Origin: Natrialbaceae archaeon
Lineage (GTDB): Archaea > Halobacteriota > Halobacteria > Halobacteriales > Natrialbaceae
Assembly: GCA_003559215.1 (NCBI GenBank)
Contig: PWMF01000192.1
Coordinates: 62,001-126,000, forward strand
DNA length: 64,000 nt
Direction of reading: 5' to 3'
The notes below the pieces were generated by a model. The model was given only the letters and a program-made list of their open reading frames with translations. It did no database searches and was not told the DNA's origin. This document shows positions 25,997 to 35,592 of the stretch, piece by piece. The number at the start of each line of letters is the position of its first letter. Positions within the stretch are counted from its first letter, which is position 1. A program made the translations under genes and the position numbers.

Positions 25997-27046
25997 TTAC
26001 GACGGCAGTTCCTCGAACGTCGCCGACGCGTGGACCCGGTTCCCCTCGAGGGCGATCTCGTGGGGGACGTCCGCCTCGACGAGGTGGTCCCGGACCATCC
26101 TTTCGGCGGGGACCGAATCCACAGGATAGAGCCCCGAAAACCGGGCTTCCAGCTCGAAGAGCTCGCCGTCCTCGGCGGAGACGACGAGGGTGGTGACGAA
26201 TCCCTCCAGATCCTCGAGGACGGGGTTGCCGCCCGCGTCCAGGTCGACCCGCGGCTCGTCGCCGGCGTCGATCTCCTCGGCCGGCTCGAGCGCGTCGCCG
26301 AAATTCTCGACGTTCCAGACGCCGAACGCCATCGCGGCGGCTCCCGTTGTCTCGAAAAGCCAGCGGCCGTCGTCGGTATCGACGACGCGGTCGACCTCGT
26401 CGAGGTTCCGCTCGAGCGCGTCGTCGACGACGGCTTCGGGGCGGTAGGCGTCGTCGTCGTCGCCGGGCTGGATCGCGACGACCACCGCGTCCTCGGAGAC
26501 GGCGTAGGCCAGCTCCTCGGGGGCGACGTAGACGGTGTACCCCTCCCGTTCGTCGGCCTGTTCGAACCCCTCCGAGTACTGCGCGACGAAGAGTTCGGGA
26601 TCGTACTCCCCGTGGAACACGAGCGCGTTCTCGGTCCAGGTCACCGAGTCGGTCGCGATCCCGTCGACGTCCCGACCATCCTCTGGAAGGATATCGTCGG
26701 AGAAGGGGTAGAACATGATTCCGAACACCGCGAACGGAGCGACCAGCCCGCCGTACATCGGGAGGCCGAGGATCGGAACCTCCTCGAGGAGCGTCTCGGT
26801 TTCGTCGTCGGTTCTCGGTTCGTCCTCCCGCTCGAGTTCCTCGAGGGCCGCCCAGTCGAGGTGGGCGAAAAACGTGTCCGTCTCCGCTCCTCGACTCGCC
26901 TCGGAGACCCACCCGGCGTAGCCGGGAACGCCGCGGGACGGAAACGGCCCGTCCTCTCCGGCGAGGTCGTCGGTCCCGGAACAGCCGGCAGTCGTCGCGG
27001 CGCCCGCCGCGACGAGAGTCGTCGAGAGAAACTGACGGCGTTTCAT
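25997..27046 (-). CDS. exported lipoprotein of unknown function
   Basis: A 349-residue protein starting MKRRQFLSTTL, a twin-arginine signal, followed by a lipobox TAGC at about residues 19-22. It would therefore be folded before export and lipid-anchored on the outside of the membrane. The mature part is acidic and globular, with no recognised domain; an AAAMAFG segment near residue 235 is the only non-polar stretch. The ATG at 27046 is fixed by the signal peptide. It is transcribed away from the GNAT gene and towards tRNA-Gln. Confidence 0.7.
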   Translation of the reverse strand: MKRRQFLSTTLVAAGAATTAGCSGTDDLAGEDGPFPSRGVPGYAGWVSEASRGAETDTFFAHLDWAALEELEREDEPRTDDETETLLEEVPILGLPMYGGLVAPFAVFGIMFYPFSDDILPEDGRDVDGIATDSVTWTENALVFHGEYDPELFVAQYSEGFEQADEREGYTVYVAPEELAYAVSEDAVVVAIQPGDDDDAYRPEAVVDDALERNLDEVDRVVDTDDGRWLFETTGAAAMAFGVWNVENFGDALEPAEEIDAGDEPRVDLDAGGNPVLEDLEGFVTTLVVSAEDGELFELEARFSGLYPVDSVPAERMVRDHLVEADVPHEIALEGNRVHASATFEELPS

Positions 27047-27205
27047 ACGGGAGGGCTTCGGTCCGGACGGGCAAAACCGTGACGTGCTCGTCCGGCAGAG
27101 ACGCACGGTACCGAGCCTCTTGAGCCGAAACGACGGATGCTCGGTCGCTCCCAGCCGCTGGGAACCCGGGACAGGCTTAGGGACACTCTCCCCGGAGTAC
27201 GACAC

Positions 27206-27712
27206 ATGACCCTCCCGCCCGACCAGCGGCCGCAGTTCCCGCGTCCGCCGACGACGGCCGACGATCACGAGGGACGGACGATAACGGTCGTCGAGTACGA
27301 CGACGGCACAGGCCCACTCGTCGAGATGTACGGCCACTTCGACGAGGAATCGCGGTCACAGGGACTCCCGCCTAGATCGGACGATCGAACCCGCGAGTGG
27401 CTCGAAGGACTGCTCGAGGACGGATACAACACCGTCGCGTACCACGGCGACGACGCGGTCGGACACGCGGTGTTGGTGCCCTCCGGCGAGCTGTTCGAGC
27501 TCGCGATCTTCGTTCGACCGGAGTACCAGGCGGCGGGAATCGGTACGCAGCTCATCCGCGGGCTGCTCGGCCAGGGGCAGGACCGCGGCGTCGAGCACGT
27601 CTGGCTCACCGTCTCCCGCTCGAACCGGATCGCGATGAACCTCTACTGGTCGGCCGGGTTCGAGACGACGGCGAGCGGGCGCGGAGAACACGAGATGGAA
27701 CTCTTTCTCTAA
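27206..27712 (+). CDS. GNAT family N-acetyltransferase
   Basis: A 168-residue acetyl-CoA-dependent acyltransferase. The acetyl-CoA loop is LAIFVRPEYQAAGIGTQL (the R/Q-x-x-G-x-G motif), and the fold closes with LTVSRSNRIAMNLYWSAGFE, typical of motif B in GNATs acting on protein N-termini or small amines. The start at ATG 27206 follows CGACAC; an upstream ATG at 27137 would add an unconserved Arg-rich stretch. Substrate unknown. Confidence 0.85.
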   Translation: MTLPPDQRPQFPRPPTTADDHEGRTITVVEYDDGTGPLVEMYGHFDEESRSQGLPPRSDDRTREWLEGLLEDGYNTVAYHGDDAVGHAVLVPSGELFELAIFVRPEYQAAGIGTQLIRGLLGQGQDRGVEHVWLTVSRSNRIAMNLYWSAGFETTASGRGEHEMELFL

Positions 27713-27802
27713 CTCTTCTAACTCGTTCTGGAAGCCGATTCGGAGAAAGTGGAACGTACCGGTCACGCGACGGCCAGCAGTAGTATTGCAGAAGCCTCGC
27801 CG

Positions 27803-28180
27803 TCAGTCCGAGAGTGCACTCGAGCCCTGCCCCGGGGTGTCAATCGAAATCCCGTCCGCGCCAGTCACGGAGACCGTGATCTCGTCGAAACACTGGCAGT
27901 ACTCGCTTGCGTGTTTGCCGCCCATCTGGATCCGGACCCGCTCCTCGAGCAGTCCCGCGTCGGTCAACAGCTCGAGCTTGCGGTACACCGTCGAGGAGGG
28001 AATCTCACACTGCTGGGCGACCTCGGTGGCGGTCAGTGCCTCGTCGGTCGTCGCCTCGAGGATCGTTCGGCAGTCGCCGTCCTCGAGAGCCGTGAGGACG
28101 GAATCGACGTCGACGTCGTTTTCGGTCGAGAGGGGTGATACGGGGTCGGCGGGGTCGCGGTCGTAGTTCGTCGCGGACAT
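27803..28180 (-). CDS. winged helix-turn-helix transcriptional regulator
   Basis: A 125-residue DNA-binding protein of the ArsR-like haloarchaeal type. ALTATEVAQQCEIPSSTVYRKLELLTDAGLLEE (given here only by its position, about residues 46-78) forms the HTH, cut down in key parts to EVAQQ, SSTVYRKL and DAGLL. A C-terminal segment with CQCF could bind a ligand or metal. It precedes no other gene but lies just downstream of the molybdoenzyme operon on the same strand, so it may regulate that operon or itself. An inverted repeat around its TATA box supports autoregulation. Confidence 0.8.
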   Translation of the reverse strand: MSATNYDRDPADPVSPLSTENDVDVDSVLTALEDGDCRTILEATTDEALTATEVAQQCEIPSSTVYRKLELLTDAGLLEERVRIQMGGKHASEYCQCFDEITVSVTGADGISIDTPGQGSSALSD

Positions 28181-28222
28181 CGTCGTTCTACTCCCTTCTT
28201 TTGGCGGGGTTCGTACCAATTG

Positions 28223-28243
28223 GGTCCCAAAATATACGGGACC
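28223..28243 (-). promoter_or_regulatory. inverted repeat enclosing the TATA box of the wHTH gene
   Basis: GGTCCC and GGGACC form a perfect six-base inverted repeat separated by AAAATATAC, which on the minus strand is a TATA-like GTATATTTT. Protein bound here would block TBP. Overlapping it are TTGGGTCCCAA (28220-28230) and CCAATTGG (28216-28223). A second TATA-like TTATAAAC is at about 28246-28253. Confidence 0.45.
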
Positions 28244-28386
28244 GTTTATAACGGGGCGGCTGTGAGAGCGGGTTTGAAGACGCGTTCGAACTCGAGTCGG
28301 GCTCGATCGGTGAATCGGATCGAAGAAGCGGCGATTACGGAACGGACAGGGATCGGACGGAACGCGGACGGAACCGAACGGGCGCC

Positions 28387-29175
28387 TCAGTAGGGACCCT
28401 TGCGGTCGCCCATCGGCATCTCGGCGGTCGACCCCGAGGGCGTCGCGCCGCAGGTCCCACAGCGGAAGTCGCCCTCTCCGTCGTTAAGCCCCTCGAGGGG
28501 CGACGGCGGCGTCTCCTCGAACTCCCGCGGCTCGATGTCGAACCGGTCGGTGTCGTCGGCGACGAGTCCGTCAACCAGCGCCGCGAGCGCCCGGTAGAAC
28601 TCGACGTCGGCGTCCTCGGCGACCGTCTCCCGGTACCGACCCGTCCAGCGGCCCAGATGGTCCTCGAGGAAGCTGCCCTGAGCATCGGTCAGGACCTCGA
28701 TGCCGGTCTCGTCGCCGTCTTGTTCGAGGTAGGCCGTCTGCAAGGCCAGGTGCGAGAGGAACTCGAGCTGGATGCAGAGGTGATCGACGCGCTCGCGGTT
28801 GCCCTCGTCCATCGAAAGGCCGAACGCGCCGTAGAAGCCCGAGATATCGGCTAGCACGTCCGTGCTGGTGACCAGCGTTCCCGGGCTGTACTCGATCTGG
28901 TACTGGGAGATGTTGCCGCCTTCCTCGAAACCGAACAGCGTGGCCCAGTCCGAGTAAAGGTCGTCGGCGCCGTCCTCGTCGGTCGGGGCCGCCTCGACTA
29001 CCGCCGCGGCGTGCTCCTCGAGTTCCTCGTTCTCGAGGGCGGCGGCGGACTCGAGCAGCTGCTCCTCGAACGTTCCCGAGAGCAGCGCCTCCTCGAACTG
29101 CTCGTCGGGGCGGTCGAACGCCATCGAGGCGAGCTTGTACAGCCGTGCGCGGTGAACGTGAGTAATTGCGGTCAT
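28387..29175 (-). CDS. TorD/DmsD-like molybdoenzyme assembly chaperone
   Basis: A 262-residue all-helical protein of the TorD/NarJ/DmsD chaperone kind. It begins with helical RARLYKLASMAFDRPDE, continues with YSDWATLFGFEEGGNISQYQIEYSP (in part the YxxLF-type region of these chaperones) and ends with a Cys pair, FRCGTCGATPSG, that could bind metal. Such proteins hold the catalytic subunit until cofactor insertion and check the Tat signal before export. It is the third gene of the alpha-beta-chaperone operon and starts just two bases after the beta subunit stop. Confidence 0.82.
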   Translation of the reverse strand: MTAITHVHRARLYKLASMAFDRPDEQFEEALLSGTFEEQLLESAAALENEELEEHAAAVVEAAPTDEDGADDLYSDWATLFGFEEGGNISQYQIEYSPGTLVTSTDVLADISGFYGAFGLSMDEGNRERVDHLCIQLEFLSHLALQTAYLEQDGDETGIEVLTDAQGSFLEDHLGRWTGRYRETVAEDADVEFYRALAALVDGLVADDTDRFDIEPREFEETPPSPLEGLNDGEGDFRCGTCGATPSGSTAEMPMGDRKGPY

Positions 29176-29177
29176 GG

Positions 29178-30386
29178 TTACGTGATGTCGAGCCGGTAGG
29201 CGTCGTTCTCCTCGTCGTAGAGGTCGCGTTCGTACTGCGGTTCCTCCATCGGGACGCGGGCGACCGTCGAGCCGTCCTCGTCGTAGCCGATCGCCTCCTC
29301 GTCGGTCACCTCGAACTCCTCGACGCGCCACTCGGTCGACCCCATCAGATGGAGCAGGCCCCGGAGCTTGCGGTACTCCTCGTCGCCGCGGCGGGCGGCC
29401 TGGTAGGTCTCCTTCGCCTCCTCGACGCGGGGGCCGAACATCTGGACGAGGTAGTCCGTCGGCACGTTGATCGGCGGGATGTAGTAGACGTTGGGCTCGA
29501 GGCCGAGTTGGGGGTACAGCGGCAGGGCGACCTCGGCGTCGTGGACCAGGTAATCGATCGGGTTCGAGGAGTCGGCCTCCTCGGGCGGATTGATCCAGCC
29601 GTGCTGGCGGATCTTTCCGAGGCAGTTCTCGAAACACTGCGGAACGAGCCCCTCCTCGACTTTCGGGTAACAGCCGACGCACTTCTGGGAGACGCCCTCC
29701 TGGGGGTTGTAGACGGACTTCCCGTACGGGCAGGCCCGAACACACTCCTGGAACGCCTCGCAGTTCTCCTCGTCGATCATGACGATCCCGTCCTCCTCGC
29801 GCTTGTAGACGGCCTGAATCGGACAGCCGCCGGCACAGCCCGCGAACGTGCAGTGGTTGCACAGCCGCGGGAGGTAGAAGAACCACATCGGGTGGGTCTC
29901 CTGGTCCTCCGAGATGTGCGTGTCGGCCTCGAACTTCTCGCCGGCCGGCTCGTCCTCGCCGAGGTTGGGGTAGGCCCAGTCCTCGCTGTCGGGTCGGTAG
30001 CCCTCGATCCCCTCGCCGTGCATGTTCTCGGGGTCGTCGTCGGGCTCCATATCCTCCCAGTCGATGTCGTTGGCCTCGAAGATCGTGTCGCCGTCGTAGA
30101 CGTACTCGCCGTCCTCTTCGGTCCACTCGCCGACGCCGAGTTCCTCGAGGATCTCCTTGTCCCAGCCGATGGGATGGGAGCCGTACGGTTTGGTCTCGAC
30201 GTTGTTCCAGAACATGTGCTCCTGGCCCTCGCCGTGGGTCCAGGTCGTCTTACACGACAGCGTACATGTCTGGCACGCGATACACTTATTGATGTCGAAC
30301 ACTGCCCCCCACTGTTTCTCCGGTCGGGACTCGCCGTAGGGGTACTCCATCTCGCGTCCGATCTGCCAGTTGTATACTTCAGCCAT
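29178..30386 (-). CDS. type II DMSO-reductase family iron-sulfur beta subunit (NxrB/PcrB/SerB-like)
   Basis: A 402-residue electron-transfer subunit with four Fe-S sites: C35-x2-C38-x2-C41-x3-C45; C176/179/184/188; C209, C215, C219, with Phe-212 where the fourth Cys would be, implying a [3Fe-4S] cluster as in NarH; and C236/239/251/255. Segments FWNNVETKPYG, AYPNLGEDE and LYPQLGLEPNVYYIPP are shared with beta subunits of nitrite oxidoreductase, perchlorate, chlorate and selenate reductases. It has no signal peptide and would be carried out with the Tat-bearing alpha subunit. It follows alpha by 16 bases. Confidence 0.9.
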   Translation of the reverse strand: MAEVYNWQIGREMEYPYGESRPEKQWGAVFDINKCIACQTCTLSCKTTWTHGEGQEHMFWNNVETKPYGSHPIGWDKEILEELGVGEWTEEDGEYVYDGDTIFEANDIDWEDMEPDDDPENMHGEGIEGYRPDSEDWAYPNLGEDEPAGEKFEADTHISEDQETHPMWFFYLPRLCNHCTFAGCAGGCPIQAVYKREEDGIVMIDEENCEAFQECVRACPYGKSVYNPQEGVSQKCVGCYPKVEEGLVPQCFENCLGKIRQHGWINPPEEADSSNPIDYLVHDAEVALPLYPQLGLEPNVYYIPPINVPTDYLVQMFGPRVEEAKETYQAARRGDEEYRKLRGLLHLMGSTEWRVEEFEVTDEEAIGYDEDGSTVARVPMEEPQYERDLYDEENDAYRLDIT

Positions 30387-30402
30387 TGGTAATCACCTTG
30401 TA

Positions 30403-33400
30403 TTAGTCGTCCGAAGTCGTCACGAAGTTGCCGCTTAGGTACTCCTCCATCGTTTCGTCCTCGCCCGCGGGACGGATTCCCTTCCGGTCGGGCATCCACT
30501 GCTCCTCGTCTTCCTCGTGGGCCGCGTCCTCGGCCTTCTCGATCTTGACGAACGACTCCTTGGGCGCCCCGTTAGCGACGTGAACGTCCATCTCGAAGCC
30601 GACGTCGATGTTCTGTCCACCGTAGTTCTTGCGGGCCATATCGTCGGTTAGCAGGGTCGGCCGGAACCAGGTCCGGGTCGCACTCTGGTGGCTCCCCTGC
30701 CGGTACAGCGACGCGTAGTCGGTCTGTTCGTTAACCGCCATCCCGTCGCTGTCCTCGTCGTTGTGGGCTTCGACGGTGCCGTGGGAGGCGCCGTTCAGGT
30801 TCATCCAGCTGCGAGTGACCCCCTGGGGCATCGCCGGCTGGCTACGCACGCGCATCTTCGCGCGGGCGTAGTTGTCCTCATCCTCGGAGTCGGCACCGCG
30901 GTACGGTCGGTCTTCGGGATCGGCGTCGACCCAGACGTAGTCGCCGTCGTTCAGCCCCTCCTCTTCCATGTCATCGGGGTTCATCTCGATGTACCCCTCG
31001 CCGTAGTAGGGCTTGCGTTCGTCGTGGCGCTCCATGTCGCCGAATGGGCCCCACCAGACCGCGATGTTCGGCAGCGAGTTCGCGAAGGTGTGGGTGCCGT
31101 GGCGGTACTTCGGCGTCATGTAGCTGTAGTCGTACCCCTCGTCGAGCTCCTTGAGCGGGTGCTCGGTGTCGGTGAGTTCTTCGGGCGTGTAGATCCGGTT
31201 GCGGACCTGTCGGGCGTCGCCGTCGCGGCGGTCCTCGTCCCAGTCCAAGTCCTCCGGCGTCTCGGGGTCGATGATCGGGTGGTCGTCACCGGAGACAATG
31301 GCGTTGGGCTCGTAGAACGTCCCGTCCATCGGCTCGCGGTGAAGCGGGATGTTCTCGCCGGCCTCGGTGAACAGCTCCTCCTCGCGGAAGAACTCCATCC
31401 GCCCAGTCTTGGTGAACCAGGGGTCGCCGTCGACAGCCTGGCGGCCGCCCACCTTCTTCGGGTACGTCTGGGTCTGGATCAGCTTCGGCGTCCCGTCGCG
31501 GGCCTCGTCGAGCATCTCGTCGATGTCGTACCCCTTGACGGTGTTCGAGTGGTCGATGATCCGCTGGAGGTATGGCCGGGCCGTGTCCTCCTCGTTGATA
31601 AAGGCCCAGTAGTCCTCGAACCGGTCGTCATCGAGGAGTTCACCGAGCTTCTCGGCGACGCCCGCGTAGATTTCGGCGTCGTTGCGGGTGTCGTAGATCC
31701 GGTCGATCTCCGTCGTCGGAATGGCCATCACGAACGGGTTCGTCACCGCGGCCGTGATGTCGTTCATGTTGTGTTCGGCCCACGAGTCGGCCGGGAAGAC
31801 GATGTCGGAGTACTCGCAGGTTCCCGTCCACCACCACTCGTTGGTGAAGAACGCCTCGATCCGGCCGTTGCGAAGCATGTTCTCGATGATGTCGTAGGAA
31901 CCCTTCGCGTTGCCCAGGATCGAGTTCGAACCCGACACCCACAGCAGCTTCGTCGGCGTCGGCATGTGCGAGTCGCCCATGTGGTACTCGCCCTCGATCT
32001 TCAGCGGGCGGTCGCCGTTGGAGTACCAGTGAGCCGACTGGGCCGTCGTCGTGTTTCGGATGTCGACGTCCGAGTCAGGGTCGAGTTCGGGGTCGAACGG
32101 ATCCTCGTAGATCCACTGATCTCGGCCGTTGAAGTACGCACCGCGGTAGTTGCCCGCGTAGCTGCCGACGTTGCCGGCGTGGCGGCCGACGTTCTTCGTC
32201 AGCGAGGCCAGCAGGAACACGGCGCGGTCCTTCTGGTCCTGGTTCGTGTAGTGGTTCGGCCCCATCCCGGTGAGGATGAGCGTCTTCTCGTGGTTGTCCG
32301 CGACGTCCGCGGCCAGGTTCTCGACGGCCTCCGGCGAGCTCCCGGTGACCTCAGCGACCGATTCGGCGTCCCAGGTGTCGATCAGGTGCTGTTTGATCAG
32401 GTCGAAGACGGGCCGGACCTCGACGGTCTCGCCGCCGACGGTCTCGACCTCGAAACTGCCCTCGAGACTGGCGGGAACATCGAAGTCGTCGCCGATCTCG
32501 TCGCGCGTGACGGGCTCGAGGTCGCCAGTCTCCTCGTCGCGGACGACGAAGTCGCCCCACTCGTCGCGAAGGTCCTCGGTGAGGACGTTCTCCCAGACCT
32601 CGGTCGTTCCCTCCCGGGGTCGGTCCTCGTCGTCCTCGACGACCATCGTCTTCTCGAGGTCGGCCGGCTCGTATCCTTCGACGACGTCGCTGGCGCGCAG
32701 GAGCGACTTATCGTCCATGCGGACGAGCATCGGAAGGTCGGTGAAGCGGCGGACGTAGTCCTCGTCGTACTGCTCCTCCTCGATGATGATCTTGGCCGCA
32801 CCGAGGAACAGCGCGGAGTCGGTCGCCGGCCGGAGCACGACGAGTTCGTCGCACTTCGAAGCCGTCGCGTTGTAGTCGGTGAAGACGCCGGTGACCTTTG
32901 TCCCCTTGAGCCTGGCCTCGGTCAGCCAGTGGCAGTCGGCCATCTTCGTCGTCAGGAAGTTGATCCCCGCAAGGATGACGTGGTCGGCGTATTCGACGTT
33001 CACGAGGTCGAAGTCGACGGTCTGCTGGCCGGTGACCATCGTGTGTCCCGGCGGCAGGTCCGTGTGCCACGAGTAGTTGTCCAGGCCGACGCCGCCGACA
33101 GCCTCGGTCTCGTCGACGTCGCGGACGTGCTGGTCGACCAGCGCCATCTGGTTCGCGACGCGGTACATTCCCATCAGCCGGATCATCCCGAGCAGGGGCA
33201 TCCCGCCGCGGAACTTCAGCACCTGCGTCCCGATTCCCTCGGTTTCCTCGACGACGCGCTCGTCGTAATCCTGCTCGAGGAGGCGCTGGACACCCGCATC
33301 ACCGTTGTACTGGTCGGCGATGTTGTAGATCGCCTCGGCGGCGAGTTCGTACGCCTCGTCGAACTCCATCTCGACCCAGTCGTCCTCGCCGCGGTTGGCG

Positions 33401-33912
33401 TACTCCTCGGGCATCGAGCCGTCCTCGTCCCGCGGGAAGTCGTCCTCGACCTACTGCCTGAAGCCCTCGCGGACCATCGGGGCCTGGACCCGCTGGTCGC
33501 TGTAGAAGCGCTCGATCATCGCCAGCCCCTTGTTACAGACGCGGGGGTCCCAGCGTTGGGTTGCCTGGTTGCCGTCCAGATCGGTCGCCTCGCCGTAGTT
33601 CATCGAGGGGCCGAGGCGGGTGACCTGACCGTTCTTGACCGATGCCTCGAGGTAGCAGTTGTGGGTGTCGTTAGGCGTACACGTCAGCATGTACGAGGAG
33701 TCGGGCTCCCAGACATCCCGGTAATGCTCCTCCCACTCGCGGTTCGGGTACTCTTCGAGGGGGTTCATCGGTCCCTCGTCGGCCGTTTCGTCGGCATCGC
33801 CCGAGAGCCGGCGGTAGCCCAGCAGACCGAGTCCGGAGGCACCGGCGACCCCGGCGGCCGCGGCACCGAGCTCGCGGCGGGTCATCTCGATGCCGGCGTC
33901 GTCGTCAGACAT
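30403..33912 (-). pseudogene. type II molybdopterin oxidoreductase alpha subunit, interrupted by an in-frame TAG
   Basis: Full length would be 1169 residues. A Tat signal (TRRELG at 11-16, then a hydrophobic stretch) leads to the Fe-S site with Cys-78, Cys-86 and Cys-126, in the CTPNDTHNC style. Codon 154 is TAG (33451-33453). Reading continues in the same frame to 30403 with no further damage, including HTDLPPGH, whose Asp-285 fits the Mo-ligating Asp of type II enzymes. Relatives have Trp at the TAG (REGF-x-x-WV), so TGG to TAG is likely. A restart at ATG 33414 would lose the signal and the Fe-S site. The active enzyme would oxidise or reduce an oxyanion such as nitrite, nitrate, chlorate or selenate. 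TATA-like elements lie at about 34036-34042 and 34106-34113. Confidence 0.88.
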
Positions 33913-34189
33913 CGTCCCACCCCGCGAACGTCGCTCGGAGCGAGTCGACGGACGGGACGGTCGTTGCCCGGCACGGATGCCGTTCCGTGGGTTCCGATTG
34001 TCCGTGTTTCATACACGACCATCTTGGATAGCCGCTTTTTAACCAAATGTGGCTGTTCCCAGCGAATGGGGACGAGCGGCCCGGAAACCACGGTATAGCG
34101 GGTTGTTTATATTGGGTGGAAAACGGAAACGAGACACTCGTTCTCGAGCCGATCGAGAACGGGAACGAAGATCGGTACAGCGGACCGTA

Positions 34190-35485
34190 TCAGGCCAGCG
34201 GTTCGGACCGCGCGAGCGGTTCGGTCTCGAACTCGACGAGCCACCCCTCCTGTCCGAGGTCCTCGACGTCAGCTCGTTCGAGGCGCTTCCCGTCGGACTC
34301 GAGGGTCGCCGCGACGGATTCACGGAGTCGTTCGGGATCGTGGCGACAGAGCAGCGACAGCCGTCCGTCCTCGGCGACGCCGAGTTCGGTGATCGCCTGT
34401 CGCTTGCAGGTCTCGGGCGGGAGCCCGCGCAGGTCGATCGCGTCCTCGGGCGCTCGCGTTCCGCCCTTCCCGGCGACGAACGATTCGACGGTCTCGGCGA
34501 GATCGGCGATCGCCCGCTCCCCTGCAGAGGTGCCGTCCACGAACGATCGCTCCATCGGGTTCCGGAGCGCGGGGTCGAACGGAACGGGTTCGATCGAGGC
34601 GACCGCGTCCTCGTTGATCGCATCCTCGAGTTCGCGCCCGTCGCCGTCGTACGGTGACTCGTTCGTCCCGGTCGCGGTCATGTTCGGGACGACGCCGATC
34701 GTCTCGACGTCGTTTGCGGTAAACAGCGCGCCGGTTCGTTCCGTCGCGCTCGCGCCGGCGTCGGTCGGCGTGCTAACGAGCAAGGCGCCGTCGAGGGGCG
34801 CCTGCTGGACGATCGTGTAGACGGCGTCGCCGATTCCCGGCGGGAGATCAACGAGGAGGACGTCCCGGTCGTTCCAGGTCGCGTCTCCGAGGAGGTCCTT
34901 CAGAACGTCGTGGACCATCGCGCCGCGCCAGGCGACGGGGCCGTCCTCGGCGATCAGATCGAGGCTGACGACCTCGATTCCGTCGGCCTCGATCGGCTGG
35001 GGCCGCCCCGAGGGCGTGTTCTGGATCGGTCCCTCCGCACCCAGCAGGTCGGGGATGTCGGGCGCGTAGACGTTCGCGTCGAAGACCGCCACGTCGAGGC
35101 CGGACTCGTCGAGCGCTCGCGCGAGCGCGGCGGTGATCGTGGTCTTGCCGACCCCACCTTTCGCGCTGCCGATCGCGATCAGCGAGTCGACCCCCGTAAC
35201 GGGAAGACCAGTTTCCGGCGCCTCGGCGTCGGTTGCCTCGATTCGGACGTGGTCGATCCCCTCGGTCGCGAGGCCCGCACCCCGGAGCTGATCCGAGAGG
35301 CGCTCGCTCAGCCGTCGGTTGAGCCGATCGAAGACGACCGTGAACGTCACGACCCCGTCCTCGACGGTCACCTCCTCAAGCAACTGCTCGCTGACCGGGT
35401 CGCCGTCCGCCAGCTGCACCTCCCGCGTTCGGTCGATGACTGCGCGTTTGATCTCGTCGTCCGTCCGCGGTGTCTCGTCTTCCAT
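34190..35485 (-). CDS. Mrp/NBP35-type P-loop ATPase with C-terminal TusA-like domain
   Basis: A 431-residue protein. Residues 1-85 form a MIP18/DUF59-type domain, residues 100-340 the deviant Walker ATPase (IGSAKGGVGKTT at 105-116; VLLVDLPPGIGD), and about 350-430 a TusA-like domain beginning DLRGLPPETCKRQA. Mrp proteins usually carry Fe-S clusters for delivery to target enzymes. The CxxC of the Mrp family is absent here; the equivalent segment reads GVVPNMTATGTNES. Its place immediately upstream of an Fe-S molybdoenzyme on the same strand suggests a maturation role. Cys-359 region is the only candidate thiol in the tail. Confidence 0.82.
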   Translation of the reverse strand: MEDETPRTDDEIKRAVIDRTREVQLADGDPVSEQLLEEVTVEDGVVTFTVVFDRLNRRLSERLSDQLRGAGLATEGIDHVRIEATDAEAPETGLPVTGVDSLIAIGSAKGGVGKTTITAALARALDESGLDVAVFDANVYAPDIPDLLGAEGPIQNTPSGRPQPIEADGIEVVSLDLIAEDGPVAWRGAMVHDVLKDLLGDATWNDRDVLLVDLPPGIGDAVYTIVQQAPLDGALLVSTPTDAGASATERTGALFTANDVETIGVVPNMTATGTNESPYDGDGRELEDAINEDAVASIEPVPFDPALRNPMERSFVDGTSAGERAIADLAETVESFVAGKGGTRAPEDAIDLRGLPPETCKRQAITELGVAEDGRLSLLCRHDPERLRESVAATLESDGKRLERADVEDLGQEGWLVEFETEPLARSEPLA

Positions 35486-35592
35486 GGGCGTGTGTTCGGA
35501 ACGGACGGTATTTCACCCAACGTCTCTTCCCAAGGCCTGGGAAGACGGCGGTTCGTACGGCGTCCGGTCGTCGTTCGTACGGAGTGGCGCTG

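Noticed and set aside
33451-33453. TAG read as pyrrolysine
   Set aside because: TAG is used as the ordinary stop of many genes in this window, and relatives of the alpha subunit have Trp at this site. A nonsense change or sequencing error is simpler.
30688-34098. A 1136-codon open frame on the plus strand, opposite the molybdoenzyme alpha gene
   Set aside because: Its product is rich in Val/Leu/Arg without known motifs and exactly shadows the alpha subunit. GC-rich codon bias keeps the opposite frame free of stops. The minus-strand protein has clear cofactor motifs.
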